Shown here in pieces: positions 34,269-47,331 of a DNA stretch of 64,000 nt; the stretch's first letter is position 1; each line of letters opens with the position of its first letter. The notes beneath the pieces are model-generated. The model saw nothing but the letters and a program-made list of their open reading frames with translations, did not search any database and was not told the origin of the DNA. Origin of the DNA: Echria macrotheca (taxonomy: Eukaryota; Ascomycota; Sordariomycetes; Sordariales; Schizotheciaceae). The DNA lies in assembly GCA_030411725.1 (NCBI GenBank), contig MU839833.1, forward strand, positions 1,302,001 to 1,366,000, in the 5' to 3' direction. The translations under genes were made by a program, and so were the position numbers.

Positions 34269-36899
34269 TCACCAAGGCTTATCCAACGCCTTCTCTCTGG
34301 GCCCCGTGACGAGCTCGAACGGCCCCGGATCCAACTGAAGAGCGTGTCGGCCGCCCGTCAAGCTCCGCAGGTGGCTGTCGTACTTCATCATCTCCTTCAG
34401 CGGCGCTTTTCCAATGACGTGGAGCATCCTGACCATAGTCTTCTTTCCTCCTCGCAGGGAATCGACAGAGTCGTACGGATCCGGAGGAACATAGACCCGT
34501 GAGAGATCGATCCCGGTGTCCACCGCGTCATCATCTGGCTTGCGGACTTCGCTGATGACTCCACCGCGAGCAGACACAAAATCGTGCTGGACGGCATTGC
34601 TGGCTGCCTCGGGACACTGAATCTGGACGTTGGCGAACGGTTCGAGAATTCCGATGTTGCCCTGGGCATGCGCTTCCCTCAAGGCATCCCGGACGGCATG
34701 AAGTGCAGCATTAGTTATATGCCCACCAGTTGATGCAGCACCGAAAAAGTCCGTCTCAGGGTCAAACGTGATGTCGACGTGACATCTGCGGACGGGAGCA
34801 CTCCGACGTGGCCCTCGGGCAAGCCCGGCGATGGCGCCGTTGAGGAGTTGCTGTCGGACTACCTCGGGGTCGAATGGCAGCCTCTCCGCATCGCTGTCCT
34901 CCGGGAGCGGAATCGTGACATGGATAATATTTCCGTCCCGCTCAACACTCGATTCCAGCATGGTCTCGTGGTGATGTGCTTCCAGTGGGTCGATCGACAC
35001 AGTGCAAGCGGCCTTGCCAATCTTGTCACGGAGACTGCGATCGTATACGTTGCGGTGAGGCGCCGTAGAAGCCAGTGGACACTCGGAATATTCCACCTGG
35101 ATGTCGCCCCAGAGCGCGCTATCCTTGTCGATCTTGTAGTGGGTCAGCAAGCGGTCCTTGGCCACCTCCAGATGAAGGAGCCCCATTCCGGACATGATGA
35201 GTTGTCCTGTTTTGTCGTCTTGATTCCACCTGATGCTGGGGTCTTCACGTGTCAACCGTTTCAGTGCGTCCTCGAGTTTTTCGCCAGCCGTTTTTGAATA
35301 CGGCTCGATGGCGATAAAAGCCACTGCTGGCGGCGTCTCAACCGTCTTGATGCGCACGTTCCGGAAAGCTTCTGGAGCAGACTGGGTTTGATGACCGGGA
35401 AATGTGAGCAACGTATCTCCGGTACGGGCAGATTTGAGTCCTGTCATGGCGCCGATGTGTCCGGTGGCCAGGTGCTGAATTTCTTGGTAGTCCTTGGCGG
35501 AGACGTGAAGGATACTCTGTGCCTTCTCGTACCCGTGAATGTTGCTATTCCACATCTGGCTGTTACGACTCAGCGTGCCGTGATAGACTCTCGCGAAGCT
35601 GAGCATGCCGCGTCGGGGGTCGTCCACCACCTTGAAAACATGGGCAAGCGAAACAATAGGTGGTTGGTGGTTGTGACCCTTCTTACCCTTGGCTGCCGCC
35701 TGCTTCAGAAGGTCGGACAGCGGGTAGGTCTTTCCCGCCGAGATGACCTCGAGCTCCGGTCTGTCGGAAGGATTTGGTAGGTAATCGACAACGGCGTCAA
35801 GTAACGGCTGTACGCCGATGTTTCGGAGGCTAGAGCCGGCAAATACGGGGGCAAATCGAGCCTCGCCATCCATCACCAGTCGTCTAATCGCCTGCTTGAT
35901 CGAGTCCGCAGAAACATCTTCCTCTAGTTCGAGGAACTCGGTCATGAGGGTGTCGTCGTGCTCCGAGAGGGTTTCCACGAGACTGAGCCGGGCCTGGTCC
36001 ATCTCGGCTCGAAGAGCCGGGTTCTCCTTTTCGATGGTCTCTGCACTTACCAAGGAGAGAGCGCCGGTGCTGGAGAACCTCATGCCCAGCCCGTTCACGA
36101 CATCAACGACTCCGATGAACTCGTCCTTGTTCCACCATGGAATCTGGCAGACGAGAGGGGTCGTCCGCAGCCTTGCTGCTGCTTCCAGGACAGAGCGCTT
36201 GAACGATGCGCCATCGCGGTCCAGTTTGTTGACGTAGATCAACCTAGGGATCCTGGAGAGCTGTGCTGACTGCCAAACCCTCTCGGTATGGGTTTCTACG
36301 CCCTTGACCGAGTCGAGGATGCACACGGCGCCGTCCAAGATAGGCAGGCAACGATCCACCTCGTAGCGAAAGTCCTGATGGCCGGGGGTATCAATCAGAT
36401 TGATGGTCTTTGGCTGCTGACCAGGTGGGCACACCGATCTAGGTGGCCAGAGAAAAGTGATAGCAGCAGACTGGATGGTGATGCCTCGTTCCCTTTCCAG
36501 GGGCAAGAAGTCGGTCGTGGTGTCGCCATGGTCGACATCTAGAGCTGTCAGCTGGGCAGAGGGATAAAATCAGCGAGCTCGTACTTCCTATGTGTCGGAT
36601 GAGACCGCTGTGGTACAGCATCCGCTCTGTGGTTGTTGTTTTGCCCTTTTTTTGTCAGTGTGCGTTCGCCTCGGAGGATCCGAATTAAAACTCACAGCGT
36701 CGACATGGGCAATGATACCGATGTTGCGAATGCCCTCTGTTTTGGTGTCATGTTGCAGTTGCTCGCCATGGACATGTCTCGTAGGAACCAGTGGGAGTGT
36801 GATTTGGATGTGGTGAGAAAGGGCAGTGCTCCTGGGTCGCAGGACGGAGAGCAGTCGAGGATGCCCCAGTCGGCCTCCACGAGAGACGGCCAACAGCAT
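34269..36899 (-). CDS. MEF2: Mitochondrial elongation factor G 2 / ribosome-releasing factor 2
   Basis: This translational GTPase works with the ribosome recycling factor to split mitochondrial ribosomes after termination. Three exons (36899-36696, 36645-36585, 36538-34269) give 844 residues. The first exon encodes an Arg/Ser/His-rich leader with no acidic start, as expected for mitochondrial import, and ends in GIIAHVDA. The second starts with GKTTTTERM, so the P-loop is cut by intron 1. Intron 2 is only 46 bp, and the join gives HIGNVDHGD. Other G motifs are DTPGHQD, NKLD and FAGSSLRN. EF-G domains II to V follow. The MEF2-type call rather than MEF1 rests on the GNVD..DTTTDFLPLERERGITIQSA switch region and the overall form, so it is slightly less certain than the EF-G family call. 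The gene is divergent from VPS17. Confidence 0.92.
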
Positions 36900-37313
36900 T
36901 CTCAAGCCTGAGTCGAGCTTTATCTCCTCGCCAAACCGTCAATTGGGACGACCGAGCCTTGTGATTTATAGATATGCAGCAATTGGCATCGTATATCAAC
37001 GGCACGTTGCCGTATTAAAACGAAAAGCAAACATACAGAGTTTTGTTTGAAGGCATCGTATGAGCCCATGATTCGACTCTGGCAGCTGCAGACTGACCTG
37101 GGCCTGACGAAAGCTCAGCTCGCGCCACACCGCCAAGCGTTAGCGCAGGGGACAGAGGGCACGTGCGTTGACAGATGGCAGTGTGGGGTAATCTGTGGCG
37201 CCAGCTTCCAGGTTGATCACTCACATCAACCGCCAGCACCGCCGCAGCTGATTGACTGACTATCTGCACATCCATCGAGATCCAATAATCCAACATTTGC
37301 GACGTCGACCATC
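36900..37313. promoter_or_regulatory. Shared divergent promoter of MEF2 and VPS17
   Basis: Only 414 bp separate the two outward-facing start codons, so both core promoters must lie here. No canonical TATA box is evident. It was inferred from orientation and spacing. Confidence 0.55.
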
Positions 37314-39293
37314 ATGGACTACAGCGCATCGATACACGACGTCGAGCAGGCCGCCGAAGCCTCGCCGTGGGGAAACTCGCCCAGTTCGTCGCCGCGGCAG
37401 AACCGCGAAACCTTTGGCCCCCTCGCCGATCCGCCCGCTAATCCGTTCCGATACCCATCTCAGACCTCTAACAACGGCCTGAGCGACGACGGTGGCTTTG
37501 GTCCATCCGATGGCGACTTCCGGCGGCCCGACACGGCGAGCACCGTGTCGGCCGCGGAATCCGTACAAGGATCACAGTCCCAGGACAGCACCTCCAGCCA
37601 GCACCACAATCCCGAGACTCAGGGCTACCTGACCGGCGATCAAGGGCCTCCGCCGCCGCCTCAACAGGAGGGACATCCCGGGCCTCAGTATGCCCAACAA
37701 CCGCAGGAGGGGATACACCAGCAACCAAAGAGCCGGCCAAATTCGCAGCAGGCCCGAAGGCCCCAGCCGCAGTACAAGTTGCAGGCCAAGATAACCGGGC
37801 TTGAACGCACCGGGCGGAAGGATCCGATTCTCAGGTTTGACGTACATGTAGGCCTCATCAGCCCTGTCAAAAAGCCATATACTGACCGGGACTAGACAAA
37901 TCTACCGAGGTATAGAACTACACAGTACCGGGATGTCCGCCGCCTGCACTCCGAGTTCATCAAGCTCGCCGAGCACCTGATATCGGCAAACCCAGAAGCC
38001 ATGGTCCCGGCCGTGCCGCCAGCGCTCACCTCGGCCGGCGCCGGCACCGACGAAGACGAGGCGCGCGTCAAGGGCTTGATGCAGCGGTGGTTCAACTACG
38101 TGTGCAGCAGCGATGTCCTGATCCGGGACGAGGAGATGCAGCTTTTCGTCGAGAGCGACTTTGGCTATAGTCCCGTTGTGAAGAAAAAGCAGCCGGCTAC
38201 CGGAGTGCGGCGGAAAATCCTCAAGCAGTTTGCGCCGCCTCCCGATGATACGCCCGAGCTGGCCGAAGCCCGTCCTATTGTCAAGCTGTTTTATCTCGGG
38301 GCCATGGATGCCGGCCACAAGGTAGATAAGCTTGTCAAATCACGAAGAGGTCGGTATCCGTCTTCATTATCCGTAGGGCCACGCTGACCACTGATAGGGC
38401 TTGGTCTGTCTGAGGCCGATTTCGGAGTCAAGCTGGGAAGCATGAACGTCCAGGAGCTTCACCAAGGCCTGGCAAACGCCTACCGAAAACTTGGCAAGGT
38501 TATCCAGATGGTGGGCGACTGCCATGCCGCGCAAGCCACAGCCGAAGCCACGACGATCGGCGACCCGTTCCAATACCACTCGCAGGATGCCTTCATCGTC
38601 AAGGAGACCCTGACCAACCGGCAGATTTTGATCCGCGAGTTCCTGCAGGCGCAGGAGGCCTCGCGCAACAGGCTCAACGCAGCCGACCGCCTCAAGGCCA
38701 GCACCAACGTGCGGCGCGAGAAGGTGGACGAGGCCATCGCGAGCCTCGACGAGGCTCGACAGACAGAAAAGAACTTGTACGAAAAGACAACGCGAGTGAC
38801 GCACAACCTCGTCCACGAGCGGCGCAAGTGGTTCGCCCGCACCGCGACCGATCTTCGTCTTAGTATACGCGAGTACGTTCTGCGCGAGATCGAGGCCGAG
38901 CGCCGCACCCTCGCTTTGCTGGAGAGCGTCCGCCCGGACATTCGCGCCATTGACGCCAGCGGCGGCCTCAGCCGCCTCGGCCGCGAGAGCCATCCCACCG
39001 TCCGCCGCGCCAGCGCCCTGGCCACCTCGCAGGGCCCCAAGGGCGACGCCTGGAGCGGCGTGCCCCGGCGCACCGACACGATAAGCCGAAGTGTCTCGGG
39101 CAGCTTTGTGGCTGGTATTGCCGGGGGCGACGATGTAGGGGTCGAGGGCGGCGAGGATGGCGAGCAGGCCGGGCGTGCCAGGGCGCTCAGCGGCGGAAGG
39201 GCCGGGAATCTGCCCGGTCTGGCTGAGGAGGATGATGAGGATCGTGTGGATGCGAGGAACGCGGCGAGCCGGCTGGCTACGAGCACGTTCTAG
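37314..39293 (+). CDS. VPS17: Retromer sorting nexin subunit Vps17
   Basis: Vps17 pairs with Vps5 to form the membrane-bending half of retromer, which returns receptors such as Vps10 from endosomes to the Golgi. Exons 37314-37847, 37896-38349 and 38398-39293 join to 627 residues through two 48-bp introns. Residues 1-160 are a Pro/Gln/Ser-rich disordered tail. A PX domain follows (YKLQAKITGLERTGRKDP, then TTQYRDVRRLHSEF across the first junction and FVESDFGYSPVV). It is of the Vps17 type that lacks an obvious strong phosphoinositide pocket. A BAR domain (about 330-540) contains ADRLKASTNVRREKVDEAI and long charged helices, and ends with PDIRAIDASGGLSRLGRE. The C-terminal tail is acidic and low-complexity. 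The second join restores RRGLGLSEADFG. The antisense frame over exon 3 is a shadow. Confidence 0.95.
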
Positions 39294-42200
39294 TTGGTGT
39301 CTGTCCCAAGGTGTAAAAAGCATCGGCGGGGCTCTTTCTCTTCTTTCTGCTGGGTCTCGTTTGCTGAGCCAGTTGTCTTACGGATTACGTAGCATGGAAT
39401 GGACAGATCTGATAGTCCAGGACTGAATCGCCCCATGTTCAGGGGTTTGTAAAGGGACGGAATTCACGACATTACGTTTTTTGGACCCTCTCGTTCAGTG
39501 TGGTACGGTCGCTGAGGAGATGTTACATCATCGAGACTCTCGAGACTCTAAACCGTACGTGAGAGGTGAAATCTTTGTGCTGTTTGGGCTAGCCCCCCTA
39601 TCACTTTGCCTCTTATTACTCGTTCCCATCTGATATTGTACTGTGTGGGAAACTAAGCTCTCTGCAGGGAATCTTGTGTGTGTATTGAAGTAAGAACTGG
39701 CTCTTGCCGGGCCAAGTCATCTACCCATCTATCTATTCTGCTACCCTGATTTGGGTTGACTCTGAATAGCTTCATCCGTTTGACTCAGTTTGCCCGCAAG
39801 TAAACAAAGTAATCTGCAGTGGTGATGTCAGTCTGGCGCGCGCCAGCAGCACCGGCGACCGCTACCCGTCAGGGTGCCCATCAGAGTGCCTGAATCGCCA
39901 CATACTGTAGGTAGAGCGCCGACTTGTGTTAGTGTTATTCAGTCTTTGACCAATAAACCAATAATAGTCTTTAGACCCCTCGGTATTACCTGCTTGACCA
40001 ATAACGTTTTAAAGGACACATCCTTCTTACCGTGTAGTACTCCGTACATGTGTACCGAGTATCGAGGGTAACGTATGGGCTGCCCATGTATGACCCCCAT
40101 CTACCCGGCCAGAGACCCGGGGTTTGGTGCAACCTAGAACTACGTGGGAGGAGCACGAGGCGAAGATCGAGGCGGGGGAAGACATAACAGAACAGTGGAT
40201 GCACACGTCCGGCAGCAGCGAGTACGTACCTACTACCTCCCTCTCAGTGTGTATGCGTATGCGTCCATGAGCCGAGAATCGGGAGCCCGGTGCCGGCGCA
40301 GGTCGCTTCCGCGGAGGCGGGTGAGGGAAAGAGAGAGAGAGGAAGTAGAACCGCGCTCGCGCATGGATCTGCTCTTCCGGCTGCCGTTCATAGCCCGCCC
40401 CGAGGTGCTGCAATGCGTCGTCTCAATATTTCGATCCAAGCCCCATTGTTTTGTTCACCGCTTCTGTCCGTGTCTACCCAGAGACAAAACGTGCTCAGCT
40501 TGAATCGACGCATTGCGAGGTAGGCGGGCAAGCGGGTTGCGGCTGCGCATGTTTCGAAGGCGACTTGATTGGGGCGGCGTGGAATGCGTCGCAAAAGTCT
40601 GTAGCCTCGCGCTACGGTGGGACTCCGCCCATGTACATACTAAGCAGTCCATGGGCAGGTACAAAGATAGCTCACCTGGGTCCGTGGTTCGGATGTGTGA
40701 ACCGGTGAGTAGCTCGGATGTCTGTCCGTCGGCCGGCACGCAGACCGCTTCCCGTCCGTGGTAGCGAAGCCAACACATGCCCGAATGTTCCCGAGACGGT
40801 GAGTCTGCCTCACCGGTTGTCACAAATGACAGAGACAAAGTCAATCATGAGCGAAAGAACACAGTAAGATCCGGCTGCAGCACGCTAGGGGGTGACAGGC
40901 TTGTGGAGCTCGCAAGGTTCCCCTACGAGACAAAACGAAAGCCGGCCTTGTTAGGAAACACGGCCGAAGACGGCCGGTACGACGGGATCCCGGCGCGGAG
41001 GGTCGAGCTGGGCGGGTCAACGTAACACCGGCACACCTAGCAAGAGCTGTGGCGGCTGGGACTCTGGGGTGGCATTTCATGCTGTTGAGAAATTGAAGGG
41101 ACCCCAATTTGACACTGGTTCTGTCTGGTTGGCCTGTCCTCGCACTGATGACAGCTTCAATCCATCTGTTGAATTGCGTCATCGGCGTGTCCCGCTTCGA
41201 ACCCGTCAGAGAAAAAGATGCTGCCAGAGTGGTTGCGCGTTGCTGGCGAAACTTGTCGAAGGTGTCGTCGAATCGAGAGGTCTTGGGGCAATCGTTTGTT
41301 TCCCGGAGCAAGGGGTTCGCCTGGTTGCGGTTCTGCAGGGCGAATGCAGACACCTGCAAAACCGTGTGCGACCCGAAGCCAGTTGTACTTCTTTGGCATT
41401 ATTCGCTTGGAACAGATCCAGGATGATAAGCGCGCTTATCAGCGATGGGTTGAACAGAACACACGGCTTCCCAGATCGAGCCTTCCATGTCTTAGTAAGT
41501 ATCATGGCAGAGGAAGAAGGCCGCTGCAGAGTCCGTGTTGTGGGTGTAGGAAGAAAACCCTACTGTGGCAGACCTACTGTAGGAGTCTGGTGGCCCCACA
41601 GGTTCACCTCCCTAGAGTTCGTGCGCCCACCAGTTAGCGCTAACTCGGTTCGTTGTTAGCCATGAGGTTATCTCTGGTCTTCCGGTTTCGCAAGCTGTGG
41701 TGATTGATAAGAAACGGTGGCATCAGACTCAGCGCCGGCAAGTAGAAAGACTCGCGCCGGCGTCATTGAATTGGCGTTGCCGCATCACCATAGTGCCGGC
41801 GTCGTTTTGATAAGAGCTCCAAGCTCTGCTGTGCCGTGTAGGAAAAGGCTTGGCTTCCTGCGCAGGCCGCGGGCCGTCGTCTCAGTCCCGCACTCCATCT
41901 CAATCGACCATGTCTTTGTGCAAACTATTTCCATCTGCCGGAAGATAAGGATCCAGATAGACGAGTAAACACATATGAGGTCCTGAACACTCATTAGAGG
42001 TTGGTGAGTGAAGGCCAAGGTCACACCGTGGATGTGATGACCGGGTTCGTTGATGGGAAGTAGCCATTCAAAAACCCCTGTCTTGCCATGTGCAAAGGTT
42101 TCGCCGCGGTACATCATCGGCGGGTAAAGTAGAAGAGGCTGATGTCAGGTGAAATGGCCCCGGAGCTCCAAGGTTGGGCGGGTTCCTGACTGGACTGGTT

Positions 42201-45070
42201 GAAACTGCAACCCCAGGTGCGTCCTCTCCGGGTATTCGTCATTGTGGTTCCAGCGAGATAACCCGACTCATCAAGGTGTATATCTGGTGTTCAGAAGTGA
42301 GCTTGCCAGCAGGGCATGGGTCGAGTTGGGGATATCTCGGCGAATCCAACACCGAGGGAAACACCGAGTGGTTGATGACGACGTGGGGTCGAAGTTGGGG
42401 AACGTCTCCAAACAAAACGTATTCAAGGCCCGAGAGTGCACTGCGGAACCCATCAGATGCATCGAGCGACCAGAGGGAGGTCGCACCCCCAACTCAGGGG
42501 TCTAGCCGCGAGCAGAATCCCGGGTTATGTATCGCAAGGTGCCGCAAACATGGAAAGTCGGAATGGGCAGCACCCGGAAGCTCCACTGTGCGGGCACACA
42601 TCCGGGCGACTGGCAGTCTTTACGAGGAGCATGTAGCCACCGCGGGAGCGCAACCTCCGGCTGCAGACAGCTCAGCGCCAACAGGGAACCAGGACAAGTG
42701 TCAGCTCTTTGTAAAGCGCCGTGCACCACGCCGTGGGAATCGGGAGAGCGGTTTCGGCGGGCGACGGCTCGAAGAGGGCGGGAGGTGGTGGGTGGCAGAG
42801 GCGGGAGCGCATGCATCGAAGGCAATGGCAACAATCGAAACAACCGAAGCCATTTACCGCGAGCCGATTGGCATCGAGGCGCGCATGGACGGGTCGAAGA
42901 TAGGAGAGTCAAGAGGTCGAGTTAGAGTTGGTGTTACAAAAATGGATGCCGAAAGGAGACGCGATGACTGACGGCTGCCGGCTGCCAGCCAGTGACACCA
43001 TTGCACATTGCTTTTTCTGACCACTGCATCAGTCCCGGCTCCTTCCATGGCGGGGAACCCACTCGACAGAGGCAACTTCGGATCGTGCCTCTGCTGCCAT
43101 CTTGAGCCAAAACGGCCTTGTGTCGATTTCTTGTCTGAATTTTCTGATTAGTGGGCCCGTATTCCTTCTCTTCCCCGTCAAGCGACAGCTGCAATGGCAC
43201 TGTCCGTCCCTGTCACTCTGCACCGCTCTCCAGTATCTGGTCTACCCGCCCCTCCCCTCCACCTTTGGGACAACACAAGACGCTCCCCGAGAATGGAGGC
43301 CCGGCGATCGATTCGCAATCAATCCAGTGCACACCAACTCCTGCGGCCGGTTCCCCGTCTAAACTAGCGAAAGAAGAAAAGAAGGACAGACACAGCGCAT
43401 GGCCTCGGCGGGTGTCATGGGCGGGCCAGTCGACTGCATATATCGTCATATTCCCGGAAGCAATTCAGCAGCCGGGAGTTGGGCCAAACTACCAGCTCGC
43501 TAAATGGCTGGTTCCGTCTGATATTGCCCTCCATCCGGCCCCTCTGGGATTTCGCCTCTGTCTCATCATGTTCCCGAACGGTGTTCTCCAAGCTCTGCCC
43601 TCCCCAAGGGTTCCAAGGTCCAGAGCACGATGCGAACATGTACCTGGCTCCAAGCTCCCGGTGTCCCACGTACGCCCCCTCACCCCCCTCCCCTTGTTCC
43701 CCCTCAGTGAACCCCAAGATGACAGCCTGAAGGCAGCCAGGGCCGTAGACCCTTGCCGATGCCAGTACTTGCATCTACATGTGGCCCATACTCGCCTTCA
43801 CCCCCTTTCCCGAGCTGGCAGCTCAAGACATGCATGGGCGCTGCATGGAAGACGGACAGCTATACCGAGTGCATCGCGATCCCGGCACCGCAGCCCTTTC
43901 TCGGAAGCACATAATTTGTTCGGCGGCTTACCAACATCTAGAGCTCCACCAACGCGGCTCGACAGAGCCCTAACAGGAAAGCCCCTCGCACCAAGCGTGC
44001 TCCCGGATCTCATCAGGACTGGCCTGGACGGGCCCTACGTTTCCATAGGTTGTTCCTTCGCTGGATCCACCAGGCGCGGTACCTCTCCCGTCGAAGCCGT
44101 ATCCCCCACTTGGAGGGTACGACGCAAGGTTTCCAGCGTCTACATGCCGAGGACAGTGTGTTGGTTCGCCCTGCACACCTTGCACACCCGCAGAAGTGGC
44201 TGCAGAGCTCCCTGGCGCAAGCCGTCTCCGGCTCCGGCTGAAGCTCTCGTCTAGATACTGCCGTCCAACGTCAATGGGACATGGATGATGGCTTGTCCCG
44301 CCGAAGATTGGCCTTGTCGCTAGGCTGCTTGCATATGGTTTTCCCGGGATTATGGAGCCTTCGAGCTTGCTCAGGATCCCATCGCCCCTAGCCTCTTCCT
44401 CTCTCAGAGATAACTAGCCGTTGTCTGACTGGTGAACCTGACAAAGTCGAGCGCTTTGGCTCCAGCTAGGTGCAAATTTACATCCGTTTCCACCTGCCTT
44501 GCCATCCCCTCTTTTGCCTCCTCCTGGTCTTCAACCCTGGACCACACCCATCGCCGTCTGTCACAAAGAAGCACGTCACGGTTCCATATCATGGCGGTGA
44601 AACGGTCGATATTATACTTAAGAGTGGGGGTTCTTCCGGCTCCCGTCTTCTCTCCCCGCGAGCTCAGCCAGTTTTGCTACATCTCCCCCCTTTTCTGGTC
44701 TCTTCCCCAGCGGGAGTATTCTCTGTCGTTTTTTTCTCTCAAAGAACCGAACCTTCCCATCAATTCTCCTCCTTGATGGTCCTTTGTCTATACCTCTCCA
44801 GTCCGCCGTCCTCTTTGCTTCAAGAATTCTCCGTCTAGCTGAGCCCCGGCCGCGAGCTGCACGTCTAGGTCCCGCCGCAGTCAGTTTCCTGGGAGATATT
44901 CGAGCGTCTCCGCTGTCTTCGAGGGAGCTTGTTGCCCCCGCGGTGTGCCCCTCTCCCTGAGTCACTAGCCAATCCGGCTTGTCGTCTCATACGGCCTCCC
45001 CGGCCAAGCTCATACTAGCCCACCTCTACATCCCACTCATCCCACGTTCACACGCCGTCACGGTATCAAT
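39294..45070. other. Long intergenic spacer
   Basis: These 5.8 kb lie between VPS17 and the dehydrogenase gene, which read in the same direction. I can support no gene. Two long open frames, 42174-42971 and 43151-44254 (+), lack any domain pattern and the second lacks an ATG start. From about 44480 to 44960 the plus strand is rich in C and T, as in fungal promoters and leaders, which fits the gene starting at 45071. Short upstream frames in that stretch (for example ATG 44775) could be upstream open reading frames. Confidence 0.5.
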
Positions 45071-46583
45071 ATGGCGCCAACAGCTACTGGCGAGCCGGCC
45101 CCAATGCATCTACCCGCTGCTTCGAAAGCTTCCATCGTCCATGCATCTGTCTTGCATGCCGCCCGAGATCTACGATTGGTACTTGACCCCCTTTCCCTGT
45201 TTGCCCCGCCCCCCTTCCCCCGGATTTCGGCTCTTGCGGTTACACGAAGAGGAAGTCCCGGTCTTGTTATTTTTGGTCCCGCCTCGCTAGGGGCTATTTA
45301 CCACCCCCTCGGCACGGTCTAAGCTAATGTCACGGGATAGGAACGGAGGCTCATCGAAGAACCTGGCCTGGGTGAACTTCAAATTGCTATCAAGACGACA
45401 GGCATTTGCGGCTCCGATGTGTCGTATTACAAGAAGTTCGCCAATGGGGATCTATGTGCTTGCATGCCCCTTTCACTAGGGCACGAGTCCTCGGGCACAG
45501 TCGTTGCTATCGGACCCCAGGTTACTGGCTTCAACATTGGCGACCGAGTCGCCCTCGAGGTCGGCATCCCGTGCGGCCAGTGTGGCATCTGCCGGAAGGG
45601 TCGCTATAACCTCTGCAAGAAGATGAAGTTTAGGAGTAGTGCCAAATCTGTACCCCACTTCCAGGGCACTCTTCAGGATAGGATAAACCACCCAGCGGTC
45701 TGGTGTCACAAGTAGGTGCCCTCCTTTAGCCATGGGTCCGAGTACTGACAATGGCAGACTACCGGATAGTATCTCTTTTGACGCGGCGGCTTTGTTAGAG
45801 CCTCTGTCGGTTGCTATCCATGCGGTCAACAGAGCGAGCCCTGTGCCTGGGTCGACTGCCTTGGTACTCGGCGCCGGCACCGTCGGGCTCCTAACGGCCG
45901 CCATGGCTCGACAGTCCGGTTGTGTTTCGGTAACGATTGCCGACGTAGACCAAGGGAGAGTCGACTATGCCATCGCCAAGGGGTTCGCCACGCACGGCTA
46001 CGTCGTACCGAGACCTCTCCACAGCTCGTCCAGCAGCTCGTCAATATGCAGTAGTCTCAACTCAGGGTCCTCTACGCCTATTGATGGGATCATGACACCG
46101 GCAAGCACGCTTCCTTTTCAGAATCAACTTGAAACCGCCAAAATGCTTGCAGGCGACATGCTGTCCCTGACGAGCTCATTGATGCCCTTGTCAGACGACG
46201 AGGACGATGGAGTCGATATGACCTTTGAGTGTACCGGCAAGGAAATATGTATGCATACGTCTCTATATGCCACTCGCCCGGGGGGTAAGGTGATCATGGT
46301 CGGGATGGGCACACCAATCCAGACCTTGCCCCTATCCGTCGCCCACCTTCGCGAGATCGACATCCTGGGCATATTCCGATATGCCAACACATATGCTACC
46401 GGTATCCGACTGCTTTGCAGCCAAAGCAAAGGTGCTGTTGGTGGCTATACATTACCCAGCCTCGACGACATGATTACGCACCGCTTCAAAGGGCTTGCCA
46501 ACGCCAAGGGCGCCTTTGAGCTGGCTAGCCGTACCATGGACGACAATGGCAACCTTGTTCTGAAGGTTGTTATCGAGGCCTAA
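45071..46583 (+). CDS. Zinc-dependent medium-chain dehydrogenase, sorbitol/xylitol dehydrogenase-like
   Basis: The product oxidises a polyol such as sorbitol or xylitol to a ketose with NAD, in the cytosol. Exons 45071-45178, 45341-45711 and 45758-46583 join to 434 residues. The first join gives ARDLRLERRLIEEPG and the second gives AVWCHKLPDSISF, both family-like. Catalytic zinc ligands are C59 (TGICGSD) and H84 with E85 (SLGHESSG). Structural zinc is held by four Cys in IPCGQCGICRKGRYNLC. The Rossmann fold has LGAGTVG, and the aspartate of IADVD favours NAD over NADP. Between the second beta strand and FECTGKE there is an insert with a poly-Ser tract and Thr/Pro-rich sequence, which explains a length well above the usual 350-370. 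The closest function (sorbitol, xylitol or arabitol) cannot be settled by eye. Confidence 0.9.
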
Positions 46584-47331
46584 TTGAATGGGACCAGCGT
46601 ACACGAGAAGACGTTTCCTTTCCACTATTACATCTCTTTTATAATAAAGGCCAAGATGCCAAGGAAACATATTACTACATATCAGTTTTGTGTCTGATGA
46701 CGGGGATAGACTGGGCGGGAATGGTGTCACGAAGAACAGGTTTAATGGGATGGGTTGTGTCTTTTGTTTTCTTTGCTTATTTTTTCTCCTTTCTGGGTGT
46801 TGTTGGTATCACTCGTTTTGCTCTTTAGATTGCGGTGTATGTTGCTTTGGTTTTTCCGGAACGGCAGGGGATACTATATAGATAGAGACACGTAAATACC
46901 AATCTTGCTTTTCATCGCTACCACGTCAAATTGCTGAAGAAGACTCTAATATGCTATGCCTTCCATTATCTTGACGATCGAATAGCGCTGGCCGCGGTAT
47001 GTCTGAGTACCTAGACTAGGTAGCAACCCATCCACCGACACTTGTTGATACCCCGGTTGCCTGATAGAGTTACCTTGACGGGCCATGAAGCACTTGTGAC
47101 TTTCAACAAAACAGTGTGCGAACATCTCTAACTATTCCTTGATGTGCCTAATCTACCAGCAACAACCGCCCTCCCCCGCTCACTCTACGTAGACAGCAAA
47201 GCAGAAGCACATATCATATCGTAACCGCCCCAAAAACGCCAAACACCACCTCCATGCGGTGACATCCCAATAAACACCACCCTGTATTTTATCTCTCATC
47301 CCCCAACCATCCCCCCTCCCCCTCCATGAGT
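46584..47331. other. Convergent spacer
   Basis: The spacer lies between the dehydrogenase and CSN6 stop codons. An AATAAA-like word at about 46641-46648 (ATAATAAA) could be the polyadenylation signal of the dehydrogenase mRNA. No gene is seen. Confidence 0.5.

Noticed and set aside
38367..39323. 318-codon frame antisense to VPS17 exon 3
   Set aside because: It is a shadow produced by GC-rich third positions of the sense gene, whose BAR-domain sequence is clear.
42174..42971. 265-codon plus-strand open frame
   Set aside because: It has no recognisable motif, random-looking composition, and no supporting splice or promoter context.
43151..44254. 367-codon plus-strand open frame upstream of the dehydrogenase gene
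   Set aside because: It opens with GTG, has no domain pattern, and is Pro/Ser/Arg-rich like a chance frame in CT-rich promoter DNA.
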